From positions 62,001 through 126,000 of the forward strand of contig WGMD01000003.1 of assembly GCA_016125255.1 (NCBI GenBank): a DNA stretch of 64,000 nucleotides, in the 5' to 3' direction. Both the position numbers and the translations under genes were made by a program. This DNA is from Planctomycetota bacterium (lineage in GTDB: Bacteria; Planctomycetota; Phycisphaerae; Phycisphaerales; Zrk34). This document shows positions 43,473-52,960 of this stretch, one piece after another (positions within the stretch are counted from its first letter, which is position 1; each line of letters starts with the position of its first letter). Under the pieces are notes generated by a model, which ran no database searches, was not told the DNA's origin, and worked only from the letters and a program-made list of their open reading frames with translations.

Positions 43473-45703
43473 AGATAGCCCTCGTCACGAAGGGCGTAGA
43501 GGACCTGGTTGGCGACGGGGCCGGACACGCGTCCGCCGCTGCCGCCGTATTCGACCATGACGACGATGATGAACGCGGCGCGCTGGTCGCCGGGGCGCTG
43601 GACATGGCAGACGAACCAGGAGTGATCGCCATCGCGGATGATGCGTTCGCCTTCGTCGAGTTTTCCGTTGTGATTGGCGTCCTCGAACTGCGCGGGGGCC
43701 TGCGCGGTGCCGGTTTTCGCACGCACCGTCACGCCGGGCAGGGTCAGGATGCGTTCTCGCCCGGTTTCGAGCGTCAGGTGATTGGCGGTGCCGTAGTCTT
43801 CGCTGTTGGCGGCCTGTTTCATGCCTTCAAGCGCATTGGCGATGACATGCGGCGGGATGTTCAGATCGCGGCCATCCTGCGTGCCGGCGCGATCGGTGAT
43901 GAGCAGCGGGCTCAGGTAATATCCGCCGCGCGCCAGCGCGGCGTGCGCCGCGGCGACCTGAATCGGCGGCACGGCGATCGGGCCCTGACCGATGCCCATC
44001 ATGATCGCATTCGGCAGCGACAGCTCGCGGCCTTCGACATTCCTGCCGTCCAGATTCGGCAGAAGGCCATCGACTTCTTCGGGCAGGCCGAGGCCGACCG
44101 GTTTGCCGAAGCCCCATCGCATGAACTGCGTCACGATCTCCTCGGCTCCGAGGTTGCGGCCGCAGGTGTAGAAATAGATGTTGCAACTGCGGGCGATGGC
44201 CTCGGACGGGGCGAGCGGGCCGTGGCGTCCGTACTTGCCCTGCTCCGGTCGCCAGCCCCAGCAGCGGTAGATGTTCGGCTTGTCGGGAAGCAGATGACCC
44301 TGACAATCGACAACCTGATCCCATCCAAGATGCTTCGTCGACGCCGCCATACAGTACACCAGCGGCTTGACCGTCGAGCCCGGCGGATACACCGCACCGA
44401 TCGCCTTATTGACCAGCGGGCGATCCGGATCCTTCGTCAGATCGGGATACGGCTCGCCCTCAACACGGGCCGGAGGCAGCGGCGTGCTGACCATCGCCAG
44501 CACGTGTCCGCTGTCGACTTCGAGCACGCAGACGGAGCCGAACAGCGGCGTGCCGATGGGCGTGTCCTTATTGCCGTGCCACGCCTGCACCTGCATGAGC
44601 CCGAAGTCCGGGTCCATCAGGGCGCGGATGCGCGCCTGCAGCGCCATGTCGATCGTCAAATGCACATCATGTCCGGGCACAGGCGGCGTACGCGTGACTT
44701 GGTCCGTGTCCTTGCGGTGCAGGAGCTGACCGCGCTCGCCGCGCAGGCGCGCTTCCTCCGCCGCTTCGACGCCGCCGAGTCCGACGCGATCACCCGGCAA
44801 ATATCCGCCGAGGTCCGGCGACTCACCCGGCCGATAGAACGGACGCACCTGTTCATCCTCCGCCCACGCATCACGCATCGAACCGAGCACATGCGCCCCG
44901 ATGTTGTGCACGACGGTGGTGAAATTGTCGTCCGAACGGATCGGCGTCGGCAGTGACGCGCGGCTGATCGTCACATCGACCTCGCGCAGCGGGTACACCC
45001 GGGCCTTGGACTCGACGACGTGCAGCCCCGGCAGGTCGTCCTTACGGAGCTTGCGGAACTCGAACGCCACATCGTCCGACACCGAAGGCAACAGCGTGTG
45101 CGAGTCGTCTTCCTCCGCCACTTTCACCGCCACCTTGTCGAGTTCGACCGGCCCGCCGGTTTCCTCGGCGCGCCGCTGGGCCTTGCGGTCCCACACGTCG
45201 GCCCGGATGGTCTGTACGCGCTTGGTCACCACTTCCTTGCGCCGCTCCAGCTCCGCCCGGTCGATCCCACCGAGCCGGCACATCGTCGTCCACAAATCCT
45301 CGAGCCGGGCGTCGAAGGGCGTGCGATACTGATCGATCAGCGATTCGCGGTCGTCGAAGCTCATCTTGGCCCAGGTCGACTTGTAATCGCGATAGGCGAT
45401 CTTGCGCGCCTGCCGGTACGCCCATTCGCCGGTGATCACGTCGTAGTCGACTTCGATGTCATAGCACGGACGATCCTCCGCCAGCACGCGCCCCTTGGCG
45501 TCGTAAATCGCCCCGCGCACCGTCGGCACGAGCGTGCGCGACGACAAGACCTTCTCCGCCTCTTCGCGATGAGCCGGACCCTGTAGAATCGTCAGTCGAT
45601 AGATCTGCCCCGCCAGCACGCTCGTCGCCAGCGCGAACACGAACATCAGCAGCAGAAGCCGCCGATGAAACATGCTCGGAATTTCACGTTCGAGTCGCTT
45701 CAC
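43469..45703 (-). CDS. mrdA: Penicillin-binding protein 2 (transpeptidase)
   Basis: A 744-residue class B PBP that cross-links peptidoglycan with RodA. One N-terminal membrane helix (LLLLMFVFALATSVLAGQIYRL) is followed by a dimerisation region starting VPTVRGAIYDAKGRVLAE, a charged insertion of about 200 residues, and the transpeptidase domain: SxxK in YPPGSTVKPLVY, SxN in ARSCNIYFYTCG and KTG in VRAKTGTAQAP. Length exceeds the E. coli protein (about 630) because of the insertion. The GTG at 45703 has GAGGA about 6 bp upstream, better than the ATG at 45673. Confidence 0.93.
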   Translation of the reverse strand: MKRLEREIPSMFHRRLLLLMFVFALATSVLAGQIYRLTILQGPAHREEAEKVLSSRTLVPTVRGAIYDAKGRVLAEDRPCYDIEVDYDVITGEWAYRQARKIAYRDYKSTWAKMSFDDRESLIDQYRTPFDARLEDLWTTMCRLGGIDRAELERRKEVVTKRVQTIRADVWDRKAQRRAEETGGPVELDKVAVKVAEEDDSHTLLPSVSDDVAFEFRKLRKDDLPGLHVVESKARVYPLREVDVTISRASLPTPIRSDDNFTTVVHNIGAHVLGSMRDAWAEDEQVRPFYRPGESPDLGGYLPGDRVGLGGVEAAEEARLRGERGQLLHRKDTDQVTRTPPVPGHDVHLTIDMALQARIRALMDPDFGLMQVQAWHGNKDTPIGTPLFGSVCVLEVDSGHVLAMVSTPLPPARVEGEPYPDLTKDPDRPLVNKAIGAVYPPGSTVKPLVYCMAASTKHLGWDQVVDCQGHLLPDKPNIYRCWGWRPEQGKYGRHGPLAPSEAIARSCNIYFYTCGRNLGAEEIVTQFMRWGFGKPVGLGLPEEVDGLLPNLDGRNVEGRELSLPNAIMMGIGQGPIAVPPIQVAAAHAALARGGYYLSPLLITDRAGTQDGRDLNIPPHVIANALEGMKQAANSEDYGTANHLTLETGRERILTLPGVTVRAKTGTAQAPAQFEDANHNGKLDEGERIIRDGDHSWFVCHVQRPGDQRAAFIIVVMVEYGGSGGRVSGPVANQVLYALRDEGYL

Positions 45704-45780
45704 TGTCCTCAGTTTATCGGCATTCGAGCGTGGTTTCGCTACGATTGGCGCTGCATCATCAGATTGGAAAGGAAAGATCG

Positions 45781-45870
45781 ACCACCCAGACGCCGAGGAC
45801 ACAGAGATAAGACAAAGGAACCGATCTGCCGGATGCCTTGACCTCGGTGTTCACGGTGTCTCGGTGGTTC
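45781..45870. repeat. Imperfect inverted repeat upstream of PBP2
   Basis: ACCACCCAGACGCCGAGGAC at 45781 is an imperfect complement of the block ending CACGGTGTCTCGGTGGTTC near 45870. These CCGAGGACACAGAG-type strings recur as extragenic repeats in other planctomycetes (from memory). It occupies much of the 205-bp gap between folE2's end and the PBP2 start, and contains no gene. Confidence 0.5.
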
Positions 45871-45908
45871 AATGCTTGTGAATTGAAGTGCGAAACATCG
45901 CCGTCAGC

Positions 45909-46718
45909 CTACCGCTTGTCTTTTTCGATGGCGGCGTAGGCGTTGTGGTTGTGGATCGACTCGAAGTTCTCGCTGTTGATCGAGTACCAGATGATCCGCT
46001 CGTCCGCGTCCAGCGCCCCGGCCAGGTCGCGCACGATGTCTTCGACGAACTTGGGGTTGTCGAACGCCGCCTCGGTGACGTACTTCTCGTCCGGCCGCTT
46101 GAGTACGGAATACACCTGCGTGCTGGCGGCGTTCTCGCAAATGCTCACCAGTTCCTCAATCCACATCATGCCCTTGAAGCGCACCTTCGCTTCCAGCACG
46201 CAGCGCTGATTGTGTGCGCCGTACGCGCTGATCGTCTTGGAGCAGGGACACAGACTCGTGGCGGGGGCTTTGACGCCCATGACAAAATCGTCCGCCCCGT
46301 TGCTCGTCGCCTCGAAGGTGACCTGATAGTCCATGAGCCCCGGCGAGCCGGTCACGGGGGCTTTCTTATTGATGAAATACGTGAACGCCAGTTCCAGATG
46401 CGCCTCGGCAGCGTTGAGGCGTTCCTTGATGTCGTGACAGATCGCCATGATGTCCGTCGGATCGATCTCCTGAGCGTGCTCATTGAGCACTTCCAGGAAG
46501 CGCGACATGTGCGTGCCCTTCTGATGATGCGGCAAAGACACGTACATGTTGACCTTGGCGACCGTGTGCTGCTCGGACCCGCAGGGCATGCGGAGCCGAA
46601 TCGGATACGTGACGTCCTTGACGCCGACCTTGTCGATGGCGATGCGTCGGGTGTCGAGCGACGCCTGCACATCCGACAGGGGCGTGCCAGCAGCGTGATC
46701 TGCGGTCCGTGAACTCAT
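45909..46718 (-). CDS. folE2: GTP cyclohydrolase FolE2
   Basis: A 269-residue enzyme converting GTP to 7,8-dihydroneopterin triphosphate for folate or queuosine synthesis, the zinc-independent FolE2/MptA type. VGVKDVTYPIRL, SLPHHQKGTHMSRFLEVL, the metal-ligand Cys region TSLCPCSKTISAYGAHNQRC and the C-terminal NFESIHNHNAYAAIE are family motifs. The ATG at 46718 has a GGAG six bases upstream; an ATG at 46730 is less well placed. The gene lies alone between hairpin repeats. Confidence 0.93.
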   Translation of the reverse strand: MSSRTADHAAGTPLSDVQASLDTRRIAIDKVGVKDVTYPIRLRMPCGSEQHTVAKVNMYVSLPHHQKGTHMSRFLEVLNEHAQEIDPTDIMAICHDIKERLNAAEAHLELAFTYFINKKAPVTGSPGLMDYQVTFEATSNGADDFVMGVKAPATSLCPCSKTISAYGAHNQRCVLEAKVRFKGMMWIEELVSICENAASTQVYSVLKRPDEKYVTEAAFDNPKFVEDIVRDLAGALDADERIIWYSINSENFESIHNHNAYAAIEKDKR

Positions 46719-46794
46719 CAAAAGCTCCATTGCCTGCGGTCTTTGCGATGCGGAACGCCATCGTAGGGTTACAGAGCGGGCAAGGCAACGAAAT

Positions 46795-46870
46795 GGTGAT
46801 GTGGTGAAGTAGTGATATGGTGATTTCAGGGAGAAAACGCACCCATCCGCCTTCAAATCACCACATCACC
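46795..46870. repeat. Inverted repeat between folE2 and a membrane-protein gene
   Basis: GGTGATGTGGTGA near 46795 is complementary to TCACCACATCACC near 46858-46870, with an additional TGGTGATTT half-copy. It lies at the 3' end of the following minus-strand gene and upstream of folE2, and is AT/GT-rich relative to the surroundings. Confidence 0.55.
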
Positions 46871-46875
46871 CCTTG

Positions 46876-47871
46876 TTACGCCGCGGCGGCGTCGGCTTCG
46901 TCCATGGCGGCCTGTTCCTCGGCGTGAGTGCGGATGAGCACCTGCGACCAGCCGATGCCGATCGCCGCCCCCGCCACCCCCGCCGAGGCGTAGAACGACG
47001 GCAGGGCTTTGGCGGCGTTGACGAAGTCGCCGCTGAAATAAGCCGAGAGCATCTGCGTCGACGATCCACCGCTCACCGCCGCCCAGATGTACCACACGAA
47101 CGCCGCGATCATCGGGCTGATGAGGATGCCCGACACACGCGCTGTCGGAAACATCTGATGCGCCCCGACTCCCGCGAAGATCCATGCGAACCCGATGCCC
47201 CAGATGCACTGCCACACCGCCGTCGTCGGCACCAGCACCCAGCACAGCACCCCGCCGATGACGGCCGCACTGATCGTCGCCAACAGCCACTGGGCCGTTT
47301 CCTTGCTCAGTTTCGTCCGCTCGCTGACCTGCTCCACGACCGTCCAGAGGCCCAGTTCCGACGACCCACCGTCTTGGGCCGCCGGGTCGTGCATCGTCGC
47401 CGCCGATCGCTCGACGTCCGCCGCCTTGCCGGGCGTGGACTTCATCCATGCGGGCAACATCGGCCCGACCGCCCCTGCGATGGACTGACAGATCCAAACC
47501 CCGGCGAACATCAATACCGCCCAGACAATCGACTCGCCCGCCAGCGACCAGTACGCCGCCGACGATTCGACGTTGCGGAGCCATTCGTCGATGCTCCCCG
47601 CATGCGCCGCCGGCAGAACCAGCGCCGCCCCGATGACAAAAGGACCGGCCAGCGGACTGCCCGTCGCCCCGGCCAGACCGGCGAGGATCACCACGCACAG
47701 GCCCATCATCGCCATCGTCGCCACGGCCGTCGTCGGAGAAGCCGCGTAAAGCAGCGTCAGCCCCGCCGACCCGTCCGCCGCCTGCGCCGCCGGTTGGGCC
47801 CCGGCGTAGATCAGCGTCCCGGCCACCAGTGCGACGGCGATCGCAACCCGCTGTTGTATCTGTGGAAACAT
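46876..47871 (-). CDS. Polytopic membrane protein of unknown function
   Basis: A 331-residue integral membrane protein with about nine helices, for example AIAVALVAGTLIYAGA, AMMGLCVVILAGLAG, GPFVIGAALVLPAA, SIVWAVLMFAGVWICQSIAG and IGFAWIFAGVGAHQM. No family motif recognised; the soluble part around residues 160-195 is Ser/Asp-rich. The ATG at 47871 is chosen since upstream codons run into the tRNA region. It is transcribed away from the tRNA-Leu gene. Confidence 0.65.
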   Translation of the reverse strand: MFPQIQQRVAIAVALVAGTLIYAGAQPAAQAADGSAGLTLLYAASPTTAVATMAMMGLCVVILAGLAGATGSPLAGPFVIGAALVLPAAHAGSIDEWLRNVESSAAYWSLAGESIVWAVLMFAGVWICQSIAGAVGPMLPAWMKSTPGKAADVERSAATMHDPAAQDGGSSELGLWTVVEQVSERTKLSKETAQWLLATISAAVIGGVLCWVLVPTTAVWQCIWGIGFAWIFAGVGAHQMFPTARVSGILISPMIAAFVWYIWAAVSGGSSTQMLSAYFSGDFVNAAKALPSFYASAGVAGAAIGIGWSQVLIRTHAEEQAAMDEADAAAA

Positions 47872-47955
47872 ATCCGGATTGATAGCATGCTCGCCGCGCC
47901 CTGTCCACCGACTCGACATTCGCATTTGAGGCGATATACTTCCCTCTCCCCACTC

Positions 47956-48041
47956 GCCCGGGTGGCGGAATTGGCAGACGCGCAGCGTTGAGGTCGCTGT
48001 GGGAGTTAAATCCCGTGCTGGTTCGACTCCAGTCCCGGGCA
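47956..48041 (+). tRNA. tRNA-Leu (GAG)
   Basis: An 86-nt class II tRNA. The acceptor arm GCCCGGG pairs with CCCGGGC before discriminator A; the anticodon stem-loop is CAGCG-TTGAGGT-CGCTG with anticodon GAG (reads CUC/CUU); a long variable arm TGGGAGTTAAATCCCG follows, as in tRNA-Leu; the T arm contains GGTTCGACTCC. No CCA is encoded. Confidence 0.95.
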
Positions 48042-48044
48042 CTC

Positions 48045-48101
48045 GCCGCTTGCGGCTTAGCACTCTTCCCCAAGAGCACTAAGCCGCAAGCGGCTTTTTT
48101 A
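48045..48101 (+). terminator. Rho-independent terminator after tRNA-Leu
   Basis: CCGCTTGCGGCTTAGCACTC pairs, with two mismatches, with the region ending AAGCCGCAAGCGG, followed by six T. It begins 4 nt after the tRNA end. Confidence 0.88.
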
Positions 48102-48134
48102 TTCCGCCCCCCCCCGCTCCCAACTCCGAACTTC

Positions 48135-48917
48135 TCAAAGCCGTCGAATGTGATAGCCCCCGTCCACATTGATCGTCTCTCCCGTCGAGTACGCCAGCGA
48201 ACCTTCCCCGAGCATCGCCACCGCCTTGCCCACGTCCGCCGCCTCACCCCAGCGCGCGATCGGCAGCATCGCCTCTTCGTGAATCAGCTTCTCGTATTTG
48301 TCCTTCACCCCCGCCGTCATATCCGACGCGATGATGCCCGGTCGAATCTCGTACACCCGCACGCCATACTCGGCGAGCCGCGCCGCCCAGATCTGCGTCA
48401 TCATGTTCATCGCCATCTTCGCCATGCAGTAGTCCGACCGGTTGACGCTGACGGCGTATGCGCTGAGCGACGAAATATTGACGATGTAACGAAGATGATG
48501 CCCCGCCTTGTCTTTCGCCGCCTCGATCATGTGCCGCGCCACAAGCTGCGTCAGAAAGAACGGCCCCTTGAGATTCACCGCCATCAGATGGTCGTACCCT
48601 TCCTCCGTCGCATCGAGCAGATCAAGCGAACGATTCGGGCTGGTGATCCCCGCGTTGTTGACGAGCATGTCGATCGATCCGAACGCCGCCAGCGACGCCT
48701 CGACGAGTTTCGCCCGGTCGTCGGCGAGCGAGACGTCGGCCCCGATCGCCGCCGCCTGTCCGCCCGCCGCTTCGATTTCCTTCACGACATGCTCCGCCCC
48801 CTCGGCGCTGCGGCTGTAGTTGACGACGACCGACCAACCCTTCTTCGCCAACTCCAGCGCGATCCCGCGCCCGATGCCGCGCCCCGCCCCGGTGACGATC
48901 GCTGAACGTGGTGACAT
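48135..48917 (-). CDS. Short-chain dehydrogenase/reductase (3-oxoacyl-ACP reductase-like)
   Basis: A 260-residue classical SDR. The NAD(P)-binding motif is VTGAGRGIGRGIA, the structural NNAG motif DMLVNNAGITS, and the catalytic triad Ser in NISSLSAYAVS with YCMAK. The C-terminal STGETINVDGGYHIRRL is typical of FabG-like or sugar-alcohol dehydrogenases. NADP preference is suggested by NYSRSAEGAEHV after the second strand. Substrate uncertain. It is transcribed toward the tRNA terminator. Confidence 0.85.
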   Translation of the reverse strand: MSPRSAIVTGAGRGIGRGIALELAKKGWSVVVNYSRSAEGAEHVVKEIEAAGGQAAAIGADVSLADDRAKLVEASLAAFGSIDMLVNNAGITSPNRSLDLLDATEEGYDHLMAVNLKGPFFLTQLVARHMIEAAKDKAGHHLRYIVNISSLSAYAVSVNRSDYCMAKMAMNMMTQIWAARLAEYGVRVYEIRPGIIASDMTAGVKDKYEKLIHEEAMLPIARWGEAADVGKAVAMLGEGSLAYSTGETINVDGGYHIRRL

Positions 48918-49061
48918 GATCCGGTGGCTCCCTGAAAATCCGTGCCTCTTGATGATCGCATGTTATACTCCAACCCGAGGCCCATCGCCCGCAATAGTCG
49001 CCCCGCCGCGTCCGTTGTGACTCACATCCTCGAACGCCCCGCCATTCGGAGATTTCGCCTC

Positions 49062-50462
49062 ATGCGACGCATCAAGCAACTCGCCGCCGCCTTCGTGTTC
49101 ATCTTCGCCGCCCGTTTGCCGGCCGCGCCGCCGAATCTGATCGTCATCAATGTGGACGATATGGGTTACGCCGACATCGAGCCGTTCGGATCGAAGATCA
49201 ATCGGACGCCAAACCTCAATCGCATGGCCGAAGAAGGCCGCAAGCTCACGTGTTACTACGCCGCCCCGGTGTGTTCGCCGTCGCGCGCATCGCTGATGAC
49301 CGGCTGTTACTACAAGCGGGTGCTGCCGATTCCGCATGTGCTTTTCCCCGGCAACGACGTCGGGCTCAACCCCAACGAAATCACTATCGCCGAGATTCTC
49401 AAGAAGCAGGGTTATGCGACCGGGATGGTCGGCAAGTGGCACCTGGGCGATCAGCAGGCGTTCCTCCCCACGCGGCAGGGCTTCGACTTCTACTTCGGTC
49501 TGCCGTACTCGAACGACATGGGCCCCGCCGAAGACGGGACCAAGAGCAGTCTCGGCGCCCCGCTGCCCAAGGAAGGCAAGAATCATCAGCCGCCCCTGCC
49601 CTGGCTCATGAATGAAAAAGTCATCATGCGCGTCAAAGCCGATGACCAGACCACGCTTGAGGAGCGCTACACCGAAGAAGCCCTCAAGTTCATCAAGGCC
49701 CACAAAGACGGGCCGTTCTTCCTCTACTTCGCCCACTCCGCCGTGCATTTTCCGATCTATCCCGGCAAGGCGTTTCAGAAGCGCAATCCCAATGGGTACT
49801 ACAGCGACTGGGTCGAGGAAGTCGACTGGACCGTCGGGCAGGTGATGGACACGCTGCGCGATCTGGGGCTCGACAAGAACACGTTCGTGCTGTTCACCTC
49901 CGACAACGGCGGGACGCCCCGGGCCGTCAACGCGCCGCTGCGCGGATTCAAGAACAGCACATGGGAAGGCGGTGTGCGCGAGCCGACCATCGCATGGTGG
50001 CCCGGCAAGATTCCCGCAGGCACGTCCAGCGACGCCGTCGTGGGCATGATCGATGTCCTGCCCACCCTCGCCAAACTCGCCGGCACGACCGCCCCGACCG
50101 ATCGCAAGATCGACGGCGTGGACATCTGGCCCATCCTCGCCGGCGAAAAAGACGCCAAGCCCGCCCATGATGTTTTCTACTACTTCCACGGCTACAAACT
50201 CGAAGCCGTGCGCGAAGGAAAGTGGAAGTATCATCTGCTCCGCAAGGAACTCTACGACCTCGACGCCGACATCGGCGAATCGAAGAACATCGCGGCGGAG
50301 AACAAGGACGTGGTCAAACACATGATCGAAGTCGCCGACAAAATGGACGGCGACCTGGGCCTCGACGGCACCAAAGCCCCCGGCATCCGCCCGCTGGGCC
50401 ACGTCAAAGACGCCCACCCGATCATCGCACAAGACGGCGAGATTTCACCGGAATTCAAATGA
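49062..50462 (+). CDS. Exported formylglycine-dependent sulfatase
   Basis: A 466-residue exported arylsulfatase-family hydrolase. After a signal peptide (LAAAFVFIFAARLPA), NLIVINVDDMGYADIEPFG binds the metal and the activation motif C71-S-P-S-R lies in APVCSPSRASLMTG, where Cys becomes formylglycine. The GKWHLGDQQAF and FTSDNGGTPRAVNAPLRG segments complete the active site. It removes sulfate esters from polysaccharides or small molecules; planctomycetes hold many for algal glycans. No dedicated maturase is adjacent. The ATG at 49062 places the signal peptide at the N-terminus. Confidence 0.93.
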   Translation: MRRIKQLAAAFVFIFAARLPAAPPNLIVINVDDMGYADIEPFGSKINRTPNLNRMAEEGRKLTCYYAAPVCSPSRASLMTGCYYKRVLPIPHVLFPGNDVGLNPNEITIAEILKKQGYATGMVGKWHLGDQQAFLPTRQGFDFYFGLPYSNDMGPAEDGTKSSLGAPLPKEGKNHQPPLPWLMNEKVIMRVKADDQTTLEERYTEEALKFIKAHKDGPFFLYFAHSAVHFPIYPGKAFQKRNPNGYYSDWVEEVDWTVGQVMDTLRDLGLDKNTFVLFTSDNGGTPRAVNAPLRGFKNSTWEGGVREPTIAWWPGKIPAGTSSDAVVGMIDVLPTLAKLAGTTAPTDRKIDGVDIWPILAGEKDAKPAHDVFYYFHGYKLEAVREGKWKYHLLRKELYDLDADIGESKNIAAENKDVVKHMIEVADKMDGDLGLDGTKAPGIRPLGHVKDAHPIIAQDGEISPEFK

Positions 50463-50494
50463 TGCGCTCTTGATGAAAGGGGTGCTGACCGGCG

Positions 50495-50607
50495 ATTGAC
50501 CAATGTCCAAGGACCAATGACCAAGGGAATGATCAAAGACCCAATGTCAAAGTGAAAGGCCGCAGGCCGTTCTTTCCTTGGTCATTGGGATTTGGTCATT
50601 GGTCATT
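50495..50607. repeat. Dispersed ATTGGTCAT-type repeat, copy A
   Basis: Begins near GACCAATGTCCAAGGACCAA and ends with ATTTGGTCATTGGTCATT, so its ends are inverted versions of the same word. The middle carries AAGGCCGCAGGCCGTTCT. A second copy at 52961-53080 shares this order with minor differences. It abuts the hisI stop. Non-coding. Confidence 0.85.
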
Positions 50608-51018
50608 CTATTTCTGATACACCTTGTCCGGATCAAACACCGGCTCGTCGGTCGTGATGAGTTTCGCGCCGGTGTCGTCGAACTTGCGGTAGAAGCAGGT
50701 CTGGTAGCCGACGTGGCACGCCGGGCCGTGGCTCTTGACGCGGACGAGAACGGTGTCCTGATCGCAGTCGACGCGGACCTCGACGACTTCCTGCACGTGG
50801 CCCGAGCTTTCGCCCTTGACCCAGAACTTGCCCCGGCTCCGCGAGTAGAACGCCGCCTTCTTGTGCTTTAGCGTGTACGCCAGCGCCCCGTCGTTCATCC
50901 ACGCCATCATCAAAATCGCCCCCGTCGCCACATCCTGCACAATCGCCGGCACCAATCCCTCGGCGTTGAACTTGACCATCGGTTTGTCGCCGACCTCGAC
51001 TTCCTTCGTCGCACTCAT
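50608..51018 (-). CDS. hisI: Phosphoribosyl-AMP cyclohydrolase
   Basis: A 136-residue zinc enzyme opening the purine ring of phosphoribosyl-AMP in histidine biosynthesis. [52 protein letters not shown] and [12 protein letters not shown] are the family signatures, with Cys/His metal ligands. The HisE pyrophosphatase domain found fused in many bacteria is absent, so this is the separate HisI. No other his genes nearby. Confidence 0.93.
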   Translation of the reverse strand: MSATKEVEVGDKPMVKFNAEGLVPAIVQDVATGAILMMAWMNDGALAYTLKHKKAAFYSRSRGKFWVKGESSGHVQEVVEVRVDCDQDTVLVRVKSHGPACHVGYQTCFYRKFDDTGAKLITTDEPVFDPDKVYQK

Positions 51019-51089
51019 GACAATAGCTCCTGTTCAAACCTCCAGTGTATGCCAATGCGGGCAGCGGGTCACATGGCGTATGTCTTCGG

Positions 51090-51166
51090 TTAACCAAATA
51101 GCAAATGCCCAATGCCTGATAGCAAATGCATTGGTTAATAGGCATTGGGCATTTGTTATTGGTTAA
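51090..51166. repeat. AT-rich hairpin repeat at the ADH 3' end
   Basis: TTAACCAAATAGCAAATGCC pairs with a downstream near-complement ending TTATTGGTTAA (one mismatch and one gap over 27 bp). The right arm contains the stop of the alcohol dehydrogenase gene; the left arm lies toward hisI. Similar AT-rich hairpins sit at other gene ends in this window. Confidence 0.7.
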
Positions 51167-52164
51167 TGCAAGACCAGCACGCCCGTCCCGTTGATCCGGT
51201 CGTGTTTCATATCCTGTAGCGCCCGATTCGCATCTTCCAGGGCGTATTTCGTCGTGTGCGGCGTCAGATGGATCTTCGCGGCTTCTTCGAGAAGTCCGCG
51301 GCCGTCGGCTCGGGTGTTGCAAGTCACGGAGCGAATGTCGCGTTCGTTGAAGACGTGCTTCGTGTAGTCGAGTTCTGGGATCGGGGACATATGAATCCCC
51401 GCCGAGGCGACGGTTCCGCCGGGCTTGAGGTGTTCAAGCGCATCGCGGTAGAGGACGCCGACGGGAGCGAAGATGATGGCGCTGTGCATGTCGGCAGGCA
51501 GGTCGGCGCACGATTCGCCGACCCATGCAGCGCCCATTGATCGGGCTAATTCCTGATGCCCTTCGCCGCGGGAGACGACGTAGACTTCGTAGCCGCGGGC
51601 CTTGGCGAGTTGGATGACGATGTGGGCGGAGGAGCCGAAACCGATAAGCAACAGGCGGCAGCCGGGGTGCGGATTGGATCGGTGCAACGAGCGATACCCG
51701 ATGATCCCCGCACACAACAGCGGCGTCACCGCCACATCGTCGAAACTCTCCGGCAGCTCATACACGAACGCCTCCGGCGCGACGGCATACTCCGCGTAGC
51801 CGCCGTGCTCGTGATACCCCGTGAAGCGGGCATCGGTGCAGAGGTTCTCGCGCCCGCTGGTGCAGTATTCGCATTCGCCGCACGTGCTGCGGAGCCATGC
51901 GATGCCGACGCGCTGCCCGGTCTTGAGCCGCGTGCATCCGGGGCCGAGTTTGTCGACGATGCCGACCGCCTGATGCCCCGGCACGATGGGCCGTTTCATT
52001 TCGGGCAAATCGCCTTCGATGATGTGCAGGTCCGTCCGGCAGATGGCGCACGACCGGACCTTAACCCGCACCTGTCCCCTTCCGGGGGTCGGATCGGGCA
52101 GTTCCACCGCCTTGAGCGGCGAGCTTTCGATATCGGCCGTCGATTCGAGAATCATCGCCCGCAT
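51163..52164 (-). CDS. Zinc-dependent alcohol dehydrogenase
   Basis: A 333-residue medium-chain dehydrogenase of the AdhP/zinc-binding type. The catalytic zinc site uses Cys in [10 protein letters not shown] and a His in [10 protein letters not shown]; the structural zinc cluster is [15 protein letters not shown]. The Rossmann part has [18 protein letters not shown] (GxGxxAHxxxQ variant). It oxidises primary alcohols or reduces aldehydes with NAD(P). The ATG at 52164 gives the full N-terminus. Substrate unknown. Confidence 0.9.
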   Translation of the reverse strand: MRAMILESTADIESSPLKAVELPDPTPGRGQVRVKVRSCAICRTDLHIIEGDLPEMKRPIVPGHQAVGIVDKLGPGCTRLKTGQRVGIAWLRSTCGECEYCTSGRENLCTDARFTGYHEHGGYAEYAVAPEAFVYELPESFDDVAVTPLLCAGIIGYRSLHRSNPHPGCRLLLIGFGSSAHIVIQLAKARGYEVYVVSRGEGHQELARSMGAAWVGESCADLPADMHSAIIFAPVGVLYRDALEHLKPGGTVASAGIHMSPIPELDYTKHVFNERDIRSVTCNTRADGRGLLEEAAKIHLTPHTTKYALEDANRALQDMKHDRINGTGVLVLH

Positions 52165-52229
52165 ACGTCACTCTAGGCGGCCCCCGCCGGCTCGACAGGG
52201 AAAACTTGTACTGGCGGGTTCGTGACATC

Positions 52230-52940
52230 ATGGGTAAAATTCGGGTAATGGCACCTCGTCGAGGTTTTACGCTCATCGAACTGCTCGTCGTCGTCGCGAT
52301 CATCGCTCTGTTGATCTCGATCCTGTTGCCATCGCTTCAGCGGGCCCGCGCCGATGCGCAGACGATCGTCTGCGCGTCCAACGAGCGCAGCATCGGCAAT
52401 GCCATCACCATGTACTGCAATGCGAACAAATGGTCGCTGCCCGGCGGGCTGTGGTTCGGGCAGCAGGCGCAGTACAAGAAGGGCTGCGCCTTTTTGCCGG
52501 AGTTCATCTCAATCTACCTCAACGATCCGCCGGTCAGCTCCAGCAAATGGAACGTGTGCGATATGTTCCTCGACCCTGCGTGGAAACGCGTCGGGCCGGC
52601 GGGCGTCAAGTTCCAGGAAGGCCGCATCTACGGTGCCACCGGGTCGTTCAAGAACAACAAGACCGGCGTGGACAATCGATACTTCGGCTACGTCTCCAAC
52701 TCCTTCGGCGCCCCCGTCACGCCGCCGGTCAAGATCACCGATATCCGCAATCCGTCCCTCGAATACGGACTGCATGACATCGACATGATCACCAGCCCCA
52801 CCGCCGGCTGGGCCAACCAACTCGCCGTCGAACCCACGCATGGTTTCGTCAACGTCGACAACCCCGTCCGCAACTATCTGTTCTTCGACGGCCACGTCGA
52901 AATGCTCACGTCCAAACTCCCGCTGGACCTGGTCAACTGA
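52230..52940 (+). CDS. Prepilin-like protein (type II secretion/pseudopilin N-terminus)
   Basis: A 236-residue protein with a prepilin peptidase cleavage site and helix, [20 protein letters not shown], cutting after the Gly. The C-terminus has the [20 protein letters not shown] ending typical of planctomycete H-X9-DG proteins. It probably forms an extracellular or periplasmic pseudopilus. The start is uncertain: ATG at 52230 or 52248. No secretion ATPase or other pilins are adjacent. Confidence 0.8.
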   Translation: MGKIRVMAPRRGFTLIELLVVVAIIALLISILLPSLQRARADAQTIVCASNERSIGNAITMYCNANKWSLPGGLWFGQQAQYKKGCAFLPEFISIYLNDPPVSSSKWNVCDMFLDPAWKRVGPAGVKFQEGRIYGATGSFKNNKTGVDNRYFGYVSNSFGAPVTPPVKITDIRNPSLEYGLHDIDMITSPTAGWANQLAVEPTHGFVNVDNPVRNYLFFDGHVEMLTSKLPLDLVN

Positions 52941-52960
52941 GCGCGCCGCGTCGCGGCCTA

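Noticed and set aside
45704-45802. PBP2 start 33 codons upstream
   Set aside because: The extra residues show no family match and lie in repeat-like DNA; the GTG at 45703 has a Shine-Dalgarno.
46853-48247. 464-codon minus-strand frame across the membrane gene and tRNA
   Set aside because: It runs through the tRNA-Leu and its terminator and is a Gly/Arg-rich shadow.
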